From positions 313,257 through 377,256 of the forward strand of contig ML769384.1 in NCBI GenBank assembly GCA_009733575.1: DNA of 64,000 bases. The letters are read 5' to 3'. The stretch is from Gymnopus androsaceus JB14. Its lineage: Eukaryota > Basidiomycota > Agaricomycetes > Agaricales > Omphalotaceae. Under the pieces are notes generated by a model that saw only the letters and a program-made list of their open reading frames with translations, had not been told where the DNA came from and ran no database searches. Positions 45,454-56,194 of this stretch are shown piece after piece. How positions within the stretch are numbered: position 1 is the first letter of the stretch; the number at the start of each line of letters is the position of its first letter. Position numbers and translations under genes: made by a program.

Positions 45454-48451
45454 TCATATCTCTTTAGCGGAAACACCCAAATCTTGCGCAACGATGAGGA
45501 AAGCCTTTTCGCTAGATAAATCACGGTCAGAATATATGAATTCCGATCCGAATATTGAGCGGCTAAAGGCGTAAACATACCCAACGATGAGAGCAGTATT
45601 ATAAGTGTTCGCGCCAACGTTCAGGGGTGCAGTGCTTAGGTCTGTAAGTTGAGATGAGATGTCAGCACTAGTATCTGTAATATTAAGAACTCGAAGGACA
45701 ATGAACTCACCAGCCACTTTCAAATTCTCCACCCCATACACATTCAGTCGAGGATCGACCACTCCGCCAGCGGCTCGGGGTTTCATCGCACATGTACCAA
45801 GCTATGAAACAAGGACATGAGTTCAGCTTTGCATGACATGGCATTCCCAAAGGCAACTCACCGAGTGCCACGACGTTGACACTGTCCATACAATCCAATG
45901 CAATTGTTCAGCGAACAAAAACAAACAAAAGGAGTATGTTCTCACCCGTAGCCCTATGGTGATCGTCAATCGCTCTATCATCCTCCGTCGAATACACAAT
46001 ATCCGGAGTGTCAATGTCAACGGGACCAGGCGCGCATGGAATAACTGAGCTCGTAGTAGTTGTGGACGAAGGGAACTTCGGATGACCAGCAGGAATCTCC
46101 CCTCTGAACGACCTCATCCTTCGGGCGAGCTCACGTCCTCGTTTATAGCACCATCGGAGAATAGCAACGTCTGCGGGGCTGTTATAAATGAAACATCAGT
46201 GCTGCGAAAGAACAAGGGAAGGATAGAGACGCGGAGGAAGAATAGGATACACACTCTTCGAGGTATCCTGAATTAAACCTCAAAGGAGCCCAAGGATTCG
46301 TTCCGGAGGTGATATGGGTGTAGCCTCTCGCGCAGGGGTAAAGCTACAGGTACGAGAAGTTCAATCCACGAAAGGACTCGGAGGCACAAATGATCAACAA
46401 CATACCGTAATGAAAGGGATAGAAAACGTCTTTGAACCGGGTGGAGATGGTGTGGTACTCAGATTCCTATATCACCGAAGTTATATCAATTCATCCGAGC
46501 TGGCAAGCTGGCAAGCTGGCAAACGTGAGCTCACCCAGCAGCAGAATACAATGCCGCAACAGGCTTATCCGGTGCCCCAACATAAAAGTCTTGCCAAACT
46601 TTCTTGAAAGACGGTCCAAGCTCTTCGTCGAGTTCCTTGGGTGTAGGACGCATTTTGATCGCTGAGTCGAGGGAGCTTTATGAAAGGACATGAGTATGAG
46701 TATGAATGTCAGTCGGAGTCGGACAGTTAAGCAAGCGGAGCCGAGGTAATCGCAAATCGCGATGGATACTAGACTGTTACTACATAATACTCACTTATGC
46801 GCTAGAAGGCCTGTTCCCTTCTCCGTCCATTCCGCAAGATATGCTACAGCAGAGGCCATATGGTTAGCATACCATGGAATCAAGCCTCGGTGAGATTCGG
46901 GAACAGGCATACGTTTGATAGCTTCTTCGTCACCGCCAAATATCCCATCCAAGCAATCGGAATCTTCAGAGGAAAGGTATGGGGATACGCAGAGACTGTG
47001 GTCTAGATGAATAGAGTATCGGAAATGAAAGGCACTATTAGAGCATGCGAATGCGAATGGAACGAAACTGACCGTTGTAATTCTCTCCAATACCCGGAAG
47101 ATCAACCAATTGATCCATATGCGCCTTAGCGAGATGCTCTGCGGAGCCAATTCCTGACCTGTAATGTGAACCAATGAGAAACAGAGCCGAAAGGTAATTC
47201 CTGACGCACCGTTCCAAAATCGCAGGCGAGCCGAACGCTCCGCTTGACAGGATGACTAGGCGGGAGGCATACACTGTTTGAGGAGGGGTTTTCTCTTCGC
47301 CAAGGATGTTAAAATCATCATGAGCAGCGTATGAGACGCCGACCGCGCGGTTGTTTCTGGAGGTACAAGATATTCGAGTCAGAATACCAGAAGAAGAATG
47401 AGGAATTTTTCATCCATACTCGAACAAAACTTTGACAACGCGTCGATTAGTTAGGATGTGCAGGTTCCGCTTGGATTCAGGATCAAGATTGTAGACTGAA
47501 ATGATGCGCTGTGTCCGAGCGTTTACCGGTATTGGCGTCGATGTACTTGCGCCAAGGCTAAACGCGAAAGAAGAGTTTAACGTCTGGCCTGTTGCTAGTC
47601 GCGCGAATGCCGACTCACCGAATAAACATTAACTGTGTGAAAATCATTCGCATCCAAAGTCGACTGCGTCGCGGTCTTTCGGTCTCGATCATATTGAGCT
47701 GCGACTTCTAGAAACTCCCTCCCGATATTCGTGTCCTGTCCTCCGTGAGAGATCTTGATGGGTCCAGTGAACCCGTGCACGGAGGGATCACCGGAGGCGA
47801 CTTGGTAGGTCTCGGCCTGTGTCGGTGAGACGGAGGAGATTTTGAGTGGATGGACAGTTGAAGGTTGATTACAGTAACACGATGACACATACCTTCCTTG
47901 CTAAAGGAATAAGGTCCTTCGACCCCCAACCAGCATTACCCAATTTTTCCCAATCATCGTAGTCTGAAGCAGCAGCACGAGTGTACACCATGACTATGAA
48001 AGGGTTTAGTCAGTCTGAATCCTTCAAGGAACTGTACTCGACTCGCAGTTGACAGTAGATCCTCCACCCAAACAGCATCCTGCTGGTACACGAATGGATC
48101 GACCACCAAGGGCATTACTGAGAATGGAGGTGTGGTGAGAGAAAGTGTGTCCTAGCCCCAAGTTGTTTAAATATCGACCGGGTTGGAGGTGATTATGAAG
48201 ATCTTCGGTATGTGAGCCCGCTTCGATGATCTGAGAGAGTAGTATTTACTTGGATGAAGAAATACCTCGAGGCAATAAAATCTCACCAGAATTTTCAACG
48301 ATGGATCAGCTTGCGCAAGTCGACCAGCGACGACACAGGCAATTGTACCTCCTAAGCGGTCAAAGTAAAAATGAGAGCAAATTTCAAAGGTAAAGATCAT
48401 TTCGCATGTACCTCCAGCAAAAATAACATCATAGGATTCGAGAAGAGACAT
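45454..48451 (-). CDS. GMC oxidoreductase, alcohol oxidase-like
   Basis: FAD-dependent glucose-methanol-choline family enzyme, closest in motifs to fungal alcohol (methanol) oxidases, which produce H2O2. Start 48451 (MSLLESYDVIFAGGGTIACV, the FAD-binding GGG). It continues VAGRLAQADPSLKILIIEAG, NHLQPGRYLNNLGL, VPAGCCLGGGSTVNFMVYTR, AAASDYDDWEKLGNAGWGSK, RLVILSSGAFGSPAILERSG, a SIKMRPTPKELDEELGPSFK region, and the catalytic TSWHSLGTCAMKPRAAGGVV (active-site His), DPRLNVYGVENLKVAD, APLNVGANTYNTALIVGEKA, ending GVSAKEI-stop at 45454-45456. The join STVN-FMVYTR uses a GC-AG intron (47994-48046). No signal peptide, consistent with intracellular or peroxisomal alcohol oxidases. Some internal exon edges unresolved. 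Confidence 0.88.
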
Positions 48452-49395
48452 TGTAAGAGTGGGTCTTTCGAATCCAAACTTGTACTCCTTTATAGTGCCT
48501 CCAATATATTATATAGGCTAGTCTACACCCACCCAAAGCAGCTGACGCAATGGAGCATTCCCAAGGCTTGCAGACAGTGATACCATGCAAGGACATTGAG
48601 CTGTCTTGCAGATGACCTGAAAGATCTCGGAAGTCGGTAACCATGGGTCAGGTTTGGTTGAATGTGATTATTGGGATTCGGAAGGAAGTTGAAGACGTCT
48701 CTGTCCATCTCTTCGGCCTGAAGAGAAGAGTGAACTCGACGGAAGCAGTCATCCTCGAATCGCTTCCCGGTTTTGTATGCGTGATAAACGCGATGTTGGC
48801 TAATTTGGAGATTGAAGGAATATAACCGAGAGAAAACCATCATGATTTGGATATGCACCTCATATACGGGCACTAGAGTTGTACCAGCTCGTTGGGAGAG
48901 ACAAATAAAAGGGAAGATGCACCAGCACCGGCAGCCGAAGCAGTAAACTACTTCCAGTAGCTTGAGACCGAAGAGAGACCTGGAGAGTAGATAGATAGTC
49001 TGTAACTAATACTGCCAAGAGAGCTCAGCGGTTTTAGATTCATATCGTGGTCCCGACATCTCGTCGACGACCTTTCTCTTTCCTTGGAATTTGGCTTTGT
49101 AATGGGAGGAACGGAGTTTGGACTTCGCGGTAGGTTTAGTCGATGATCGATGAGCTCCGAGGCCGCGCCTGTGGTAGGATAGATCAGGTATCTAAACTTG
49201 TCCCAGTCGCATTCAAAGCCCATCGGTGTAATCTTATCGTAGCGCCGCGTGCAGCGGCAGGTCCCCGACTCCCAGTCCGGCGCTTACTAAGCAACCCAAC
49301 AATGAGAGCAGTCTACAAGCGGTCTAAGTTTGAGTACCAGCAGAAAGATAACCACTTAAATAATTATGTGAACGAGAATGGGTACTAAGCATCCT
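48452..49395. other. intergenic, nothing recognised
   Basis: GMC promoter on the minus side; rest without supported genes. Confidence 0.35.
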
Positions 49396-50870
49396 AACGG
49401 AGGAGACGGCCCACACTTGAATTTATCAACAGATTAATGAGACGGCGGACAATAGCCTCCAAACGCATCTCTTTCTCCAGCTTCTCTCTCCAGACACGCA
49501 AAACCTTGTCCTGCTCTAGTTGCAATCTCTGGAAATGCAAGAAATGGCCCTCGAAGGAAATACCTCCACATAAATACAAACTCCTTGCGCTCGCGGACAG
49601 GAGTGGCTCGAAACTTCCCAGGACAATGATGCTAACCTCATCATGAGCAAGCATGTCCCAAAAACTTGATAAGGATGAGATGTTGAACAAGGTGGCATCA
49701 TTGATAATAAGGTTTTGAAGGCGGGGTTGTTAACGAGTCTGCCAGCATGTGAGATCCAAGTTACAGCAACAGAAGAAGTCGCAAATAGAAGATCTTTGCA
49801 GTGATGCCGTTCGAATGATTCATACATAGCATGCATGAGGGTCTTCCCTGCCCCAGACAAACCAGACACCAGTATGTGCAGCAGATCGAGACTGTGCACT
49901 GCATCTCCTAGTCGCATAAGCAGATGCGTCTCCATGATGTTCAGAATTTTTTTAGCATTGCTTGAGCTCTGATAATGGGTAAGTTGAAAGCAAACGGTAC
50001 TGTCTGACCCACCTCTGGCATGAAGAAGGGCATTCTTGAAAGAGGTTGACTTAAATTTGCTTTTAAGTATGTCTTTTAGCATGCAACCAATTGGATACTT
50101 AATTTGGAGTTTTTGTATTGGCGTTGAAGAATCCATTGTAAAAAGTAAGTGGAAGTTGCACTGGAAACAAACAGCAAGAAGTTCGTAAATATTTTTGCTC
50201 TGAACTTTACCGAGACTGTATTGGGAAGTCGATGAATATGTCTGCTTGTCAGAACCCAGCTTCATTGTCTTCATGGGGAGCCTTTCGATCATAAAATTAA
50301 TATCACTCTGGGGTTGTGCAGCCAAAAATGCGGATATAAATTGTGTATTAGCTGCAGAACACAATGCATGTGCTGAGGTATGGAGAGGTTGACCAGGAGG
50401 GAGGGAGAGGTGGAATTTGAGTGCAATGTTTGAACCAAAATAAGTTTTGATAGCATCTGCTGCTGCAATATAATGCAAGTGATTGGAAAGGATAGTGTTG
50501 CCAGCACATAATATAGAGTCTAATTGCAGACTCCTTAGACACACGGTGGGTAGACGGTACCACAAGCTTGAGCTCAGTTAAAGGCAATGCAAAGAGTGTG
50601 TCATGCTGTACAGTCTATTGGGAAGACCACAAGGGTTCGGAATTCAGATAATGAACAAGAAGGTCATTGAGAGATTGCATTGGATAGTCGATAATGGTCA
50701 ATACCAGCGGCTGTGGGTCAGAAGTGGTAAACAACAAGAGGCCACGGCTTGAAACAGCCGTTGAACTGCGACACAGATGACAGAAAGTGTATGACTGTCC
50801 GGTCCGCTGACCCGTCAAGATAAGCCATATATAGGGGGACAGTCAGAGGAAATGACAGATTCTGCTTATA
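49396..50870 (-). pseudogene. Pif1/Helitron-helicase-like remnant
   Basis: A 349-codon open frame (50565-49516) on the minus strand plus out-of-frame extensions on both sides. The only recognisable motif is a Walker A with context LLHILVSGLSGAGKTLMHAM, followed by YESFERHHCKDLLFATSSVA, which fits Pif1-family helicases in the Helitron class (normally followed by TGVAA). Helicase motifs II-VI are absent, and at the 3' end only unrelated sequence follows. Upstream pieces (PLTELKLVVPSTHRVSKESA; SYTFCHLCRSSTAVSSR) continue in other frames. Most likely a degraded mobile-element helicase; family assignment is tentative. Confidence 0.4.
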
Positions 50871-51133
50871 AATTTACAAGATAAGAAGACCGATTAACTA
50901 AATGCGGCCTTTTCGAGTGTGGGAAGCTCGATCGCAGCAGACAAGGCCCTTTCTCTGCACTTCGTTTGAGAGTCGGGGATCTAATCTTTGGAGAAGATTT
51001 AATCGGCGGCCGTGCACGCGTGGAGCTTTTGGCTCCAACCTCCGCGTCGAAGAAAGCGTCAATATTCGCGTCAGGGATGAACGAAATATAAATGAGTTGG
51101 AGACTTCTCCACCTCTCTCAAACTCTTACTCTC

Positions 51134-52017
51134 ATGGCCAGCATCGCAGCACGCGCATATTCTCAATCCTTTCAATCTCGTCCAAATACAACTCTAGCTT
51201 TTACTGGCGGAAGTTTCAATGCTCTCGGTGATTTTGTAGCTCAGACGTACCAGAATACGGTGAGTCCTACTTTTGTACCGTATCTATTGTCTTTTGCTGA
51301 CTCCAGATCCAGTACGGGAAGCAAGAACATACTGGTTCACCTCGTTACGATGTAGACCGTACTTTGCGCTTCTTTTGCTTTGGTTTCGCTATCAGTAGGT
51401 CTATTTCCTCGCTCTTCTCATCACTGTACCTCATATCTGCTAGGTCCGCTCATCGGAAGGTGGAACGTCTTCCTCGAACGTCAATTTCCGCTTCATGCAG
51501 TTTCCGGTAAAGTCAGTCTTAAAGCGTTATCCAAAAGGGTAGCTGCAGACCAGATTGTAATGTACGTCTAACAATGCATTCCAAGTGGATCTCTTTCTGA
51601 CCATCCTGTAGGGCTCCTATCGGGGTATGCTACTCCATAAACATCCTTACTGAATCCATCCCTAATTCCTTCCTATTAGCTCTCACTTTTCCTGGGCTCC
51701 ATGGGCGTCATGGAGAGACGCACCATTCCTCAGATCAAGGAAAAATTCGCCGACCTTTACGCACCCGCCCTCGTAACCAACTGGCAAGTCTGGCCCATAG
51801 CCCAACTGGTCAACTTTCGATTCATGCCTCTCCCCTATCGCGTTCCCTTCCAATCGACCTGTGGAATATTCTGGACGCTGTATTTGTCTATTCTCAATTC
51901 CAAGTACGTCGTTATATGTGTTTCGTTTCGATGCAATTGGCTAACGCGCTGTTTGCGTTTAGGGAGGATAAGAAACAGGACCGAGAGGTCGAAATGCATA
52001 GAACCCTAACACAATAG
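51134..52017 (+). CDS. Mpv17/PMP22 family membrane protein
   Basis: Four-helix protein of the Mpv17/Sym1/PMP22 family found in mitochondrial inner or peroxisomal membranes. Start chosen at 51134 (MASIAARAYSQSFQSRPNTT), matching the short N-terminus of the family; an in-frame Met lies 42 bases upstream. Order: LAFTGGSFNALGDFVAQTYQ, IQYGKQEHTGSPRYDVDRTL, RFFCFGFAISPLIGRWNVFL (with GPLxGRWxxxLE-like signature), FPLHAVSGKVSLKALSKRVA, ADQIVM, APIGLSLFLGSMGVMERRTI, YAPALVTNWQVWPIAQLVNF, RFMPLPYRVPFQSTCGIFWT, LYLSILNS and a short charged tail ending at the stop 52015-52017. The W-x-VWPxxQxxNF signature is intact. All splice joins agree. Confidence 0.88.
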
Positions 52018-52197
52018 ATCCCCATCCTTCGCATTCTTCCCGATAGATCCAACCGGACCCTGTCTCTCCCACTTCATTTGTAGCTCTAGCACTTTTTGGA
52101 TTCTGTTTGGGCAATTAGTATATATAGCAACACAAAACACGCATGTCATATCAATAGCACTAGCAATAATACATAATGTACTTTTGGATTACACAAA

Positions 52198-55151
52198 CTA
52201 CGAAGCACCATACTTGTGTCGAAAGTACGCTGGCGGTAAGGTAGCAAGGACATCAACCAGCGGTCTCTCCACGACAATCAACTCTCCCGGAGCCATATAA
52301 TCAACGAACAATATCGGGCGATAATGCGTGATCATCTTCAACTCCTTGTGATGTTCCTCTGACGCAGCACCTGCTCCCGCCCCTGCCTCGGCATTCTTGT
52401 GCGGCGTCGCAGGAGGAACAACATGCTTAACGCTCTCCCTTCGACGTTTCTTCGAGAACCCACCCCCTCCACTCACAGTCCCGTCAAAGCTGATTTTGCA
52501 CAACCACGTCGAACCCCAAAACAAGGCAAATCGCCCAGAAGTCTGTGAAGGTGTACCAGGAACTGGAGGTTCGAAAGTGACACCGATGATGGGATCGTGG
52601 ATGGAAGTGAATCTCTTGGGGAGGTTATTACACAATTCTCTGGACCAGGAAGGGAATTGTCTCGTTTCGACGTCGTATATCTGGAACGTGTTGTTGGGGA
52701 AGGCGAGAAGGAGGAGGTTGGGATTGGATGGGTCGAACGCTAAGGATTGTGCGGGGTGGGTAAAGGATGGTAGAACACAGTGGTGCTATCGAGGTTGTTA
52801 GTCCAGCGAAACATCGAGGATGTATAAACAAATTTACCTGAACAGAGTCCAGATTGAATATATGAGTTCTACAACGATCGTCAGACGTTGCCAACCACTG
52901 CCCGTCTGCACTAATAGCAATACGAGAGACATTTCCCAACAGAGGCGTATCATCCTCGTCGCTATCATCGCTATCACCGTCATCATCCACCTTGGGCATC
53001 TCCACATCTCCTCCATTCCTCCTTAGGTCCTTGGTAACCCGATCCCGTGAAAGATTATTGCGCTGCCGATGATGGTCAAACTTGCGCACAACCCGAGGTT
53101 TCTCTTCGCTAATGTCGATAACGAGGATATACGATGTCAGTGCGGTAGACATGACCAATTTTGTAGAATCCGGAGTAAAGGCGAAGGATACACCACCTGT
53201 AGAGGCAGGTTTTGGCGGCAGATGAGGTGAGAGTATTGATGACATTTCTCGTATCCGTCGAGGTTTTAATCGTCCTTCAGCCTAGAATAGAAATCAATGT
53301 AGCTCTAGCTTTGGAGGAAGGAAGGAATACTTGCATCCGTGACCAATCTGAAAAGCTTCGTTTCATACAGGTCGGCTACGACGAGCCATTTTCCGTCTGC
53401 CGATAGCGCGGAAGCTACAAGGTTGGTGTGAACGTCCAGCTCCATCTCGACACATTTCTCCCAATCCGCCATGTCATTCTCCTTTTCCTCAGCTATCTCT
53501 TCCATTTCTTCTTCTTCTTCTCCTTCTGCCGGAGTCGGAGAAGGCTTCTTCAGAATCCTCCATATGCTAACGCGTGAGTCGCGCATACACGACACAAGAC
53601 GCGCCTGAGGGGCTATATGGACTGCGGAAGTACATGTTGGTCCAGAGGAATACGCCAGACGACGATGATACGAGTCCTCAAATGTGGCGTGTACACTGGT
53701 CGCAAGAGGATTGATTACTTTTGACGACAGGGTGCTTAATGGAAGTGCTGCTGGAGTGACAACAACAGACATATCCAAGCCTCCCGATGCAATGATAGGC
53801 GCGATTTCTGGAGGGAACTGTCGTTTATGTGAAGAAGGCAGAGGGGTATGCGGAGGCCATATCGCTAACGAGCGAACGTCGTGTGCGTGCATCCGACGGG
53901 AGGAGGTTTGGATCCATCGTATTGTGGATCGAACTTCGGAGGAGTTTTCGGCTTTGCTAGTCTTGACACGGGAAAATTGAATCAACTTTTGGTCTACTCC
54001 GGAAGAGTATACCGCAAGGCCATCCTTTTGTGGTGGAATCAGTAAACCGACGCGTTTTTGGAAGTGTAAAAAGTACGAACTGGGCCCACGGTGAGGCAGA
54101 GCACATCGGCTCCGTGTGCTTGAAAGCTCTGCAGCTGGGTACATGTCCGCGAGTCCCAAAATTTTACCATACCTAATGAATCACCCGAGATGATGGTTCC
54201 ATCCCTTTGAGAAACATTAGCAATAACCATGGCTGAAAAGGAATGATACTGACCCCAATGTAGCCACAGTCCAAACCAACGTCCTTTCACCTCGTATTTT
54301 ATCGGTTCCCATTCTATCAAGCATTCGACCAGTTGAAGCGTCCCACTTGCGCAAACTGCTATCTGAGCAGCCTGTCACCAACCAGGAATCGACCCACTCA
54401 TCATCGTCGTCGTCGTCGTCTTCATCTTTGCTTGGGTTTTCTTTCGGTATCGGTGGACCCCAAGCTACACTCAGTATCCGACATTTTACTCTATCAAGGC
54501 GTTTGTGATGCTTGAGCGTATCGTCAGCGATAGAAATGAGCCGAACGGTTCCATCTTCGCAGGCTAGAGCAAGCATCGTCCCGGAAGGATTTGCGGATAC
54601 AGACCAGATAGTTCCACCTTGCGAGTTGATTGTTCTCTAGACAACTTGAGCCACAGTAAGCAAATAATGGGTTCAACTTACTCGTATACATGAGCTTTCG
54701 ATATCCCATTCAAGAAGCTCACTTCCGCCTCCAGAACTGAATAACCGTAAATCAGATACTGAAGGAACTTGGTCCTCTTTTAGAGTATGCGGTTCGCGAA
54801 TAACGAATGTAAGAGAATCGACTTTTGAAGGATACAATCCAGGCAGAGTCTTGTGAAATGGGGAATAAGTTGGATCCATTTACAAAGCGAAAAAAGCTGA
54901 CCTTTCTTATGACCCAAGCTTGAGGCGATTGTACTTCATTTTTGAGTCCTGACCATTCACAAAGATCAATGTTTCCATTAGCGTGTCCGACTGCTAAAAC
55001 TCCGAATCCTGCATGCTGCGATGAAAAACTTTTCTGACGCTTTACTGAGGGGAAGAGGAAGTGGAGGAAAAGCCAAGGCAGTTATAGCTGAAGGATCAAA
55101 GTCGATGAATCTGCAGCGATGAACAGCGACAGAGTTGGTCGCGTCTGCCAT
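52198..55151 (-). CDS. UTP4: U3 snoRNP/t-UTP WD40 protein Utp4 (Cirhin)
   Basis: Beta-propeller subunit of the t-UTP subcomplex of the small-subunit processome (18S rRNA maturation). Start 55151: MADATNSVAVHRCRFIDFDP, SAITALAFPPLPLPL. WD-type repeats follow: FGVLAVGHANGNIDLCEWSG, LFSSGGGSELLEWDIES, GGTIWSVSANPSGTMLALAC, DEWVDSWLVTGCSDSSLRKW, TIISGDSLGMVKFWDSRTCT, QLQSFQAHGADVLCLTVGP, with acidic loops (DEDDDDDDDE). The C-terminal half has VSIWRILKKPSPTPAEGEEE and a tail ending PPAYFRHKYGAS at 52198-52200. Near 55023-55034 (poly-T/A run) one base must be removed to connect the N-terminal exon with FSSQHAGFGVLAVG. It shares a 91-bp divergent promoter with Tim10. Confidence 0.88.
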
Positions 55152-55242
55152 GAAACTTTGAAAGAGAAAAAAAGCGCGCCTTTTTTTCGTGATCCGCTAC
55201 GGCAAAACGTGACGACAATTCTACACTAACCACCATCTTACA
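55152..55242. promoter_or_regulatory. compact bidirectional promoter, Utp4/Tim10
   Basis: Only 91 bp lie between the two start codons. It contains a symmetric element, seven A, GCGCGCC, seven T (55167-55187), near the Utp4 side. Poly(dA:dT) tracts commonly exclude nucleosomes in fungal promoters; the role here is inferred. Confidence 0.5.
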
Positions 55243-55650
55243 ATGTCTTTTCTCGGTGGTGCAAGACCTTCAGGCTCTGGAAATGGCCTCAATACGGATA
55301 AAATTGACATGGCAATAACAGAGTACGCTGTTTTTTCTAATTTTTTGTGCACAAATTCTAACAGAAATGCTTAGGCTCGACACTATTACCGACTTTTTCA
55401 ACCGTATGGTCTCGTCCGTCATTCTACTGAAACCATTTTAGCAGTATTCTCAGAATTTCCTTCTAGGTCTTGCCATGCCAAATGTATAGCTCCTCGCTAT
55501 ACCGACGGTGAACTGAACAAGGGAGAAATGGTCTGCATCGACCGATGCGTCTCAAAATACAACGAAGTTCAGAAGAAGGTTGGAGAAAAGATACAAAGTA
55601 GAGGGAACCCAGGCGCAGGCGGAGCAGCTCCAGGACCTATGGGATTCTAA
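55243..55650 (+). CDS. TIM10: Tim10 small TIM chaperone
   Basis: Mitochondrial intermembrane-space chaperone that escorts hydrophobic precursors with Tim9. Start 55243: MSFLGGARPSGSGNGLNTDK, IDMAITELDTITDFFNRMVS, SCHAKCIAPRYTDGELNKGE, MVCIDRCVSKYNEVQKKVGE, KIQSRGNPGAGGAAPGPMGF-stop. The twin Cx3C motifs (CHAKC and CIDRC) define the family. Three exons; the second intron donor is placed at GTCCGT so that MVSSCHAKC is kept. Length normal. Confidence 0.92.
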
Positions 55651-55764
55651 ATTGTAGATCGTTGTTTAATGTGGCACATAATTTGTGAGTTAATTCGTGA
55701 ACATTACAACCAATAACGACCAATCTCCATCTACCCTAAAAGATAATAAAATGCCCCAAGACGT

Positions 55765-56092
55765 CTATTTGCCAAAAGTGGGGAAGCACTCGGCTATCCC
55801 TTTTCCATGCTTGTTTTGAGAATGCTCTTCTAATGCAGGCTGACGAGTAGTTACAAACTAGCAGTCGATGAGATTAGTCTAGTTTCTAGAATGAAGTACT
55901 TACAAATGCCTGCTTGCAAGTTGCACAAATGATAGATTTCGCTGCCTCGTTCGATTTGGCCTGACTTTTAGATCCTTTGGCTGCATTCTTGTCTGAATTC
56001 CTCTCCCTTTTCTGCTGTGCCTTGGCACCCTGTATATCCCTATTTCAATGACAATGATTTCAGAATGTATAGTATCCACGTACATTACCCAT
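55765..56092 (-). CDS. small C2H2-type zinc-finger protein (4F5/At2g23090-like)
   Basis: Short basic protein. Start 56092 (MGN), intron, GAKAQQKRERNSDKNAAKGS, KSQAKSNEAAKSIICATCKQ, AF, intron, FVTTRQPALEEHSQNKHGKG, IAECFPTFGK-stop at 55765-55767. The N-terminal MGNGAKAQQKRERN matches the 4F5/SERF-like segment and the rest forms one C-x2-C...H-x4-H finger. Molecular role not known. Divergent from the next gene with 102 bp between starts. Confidence 0.8.
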
Positions 56093-56194
56093 CTTGAGAA
56101 TCGTCTATAGAAGAAAGTCGAAGAGATGAAGAAAAAGCTGTTAATTATATAAGCGCCGCTTGTAACTTATATTCTATGCTACTTTCACCATCAA
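56093..56194. promoter_or_regulatory. bidirectional promoter with TATA-like box
   Basis: 102 bp between opposite start codons; TATATAA at about 56146-56152 followed by GCGCCGC. The TATA-like box lies 43 bp before the + strand start. Confidence 0.4.

Noticed and set aside
50348..50587. Overlapping minus-strand ORFs within the helicase-like region
   Set aside because: Read out of frame with the longer ORF and have no motif; treated as shifted parts of the same remnant.
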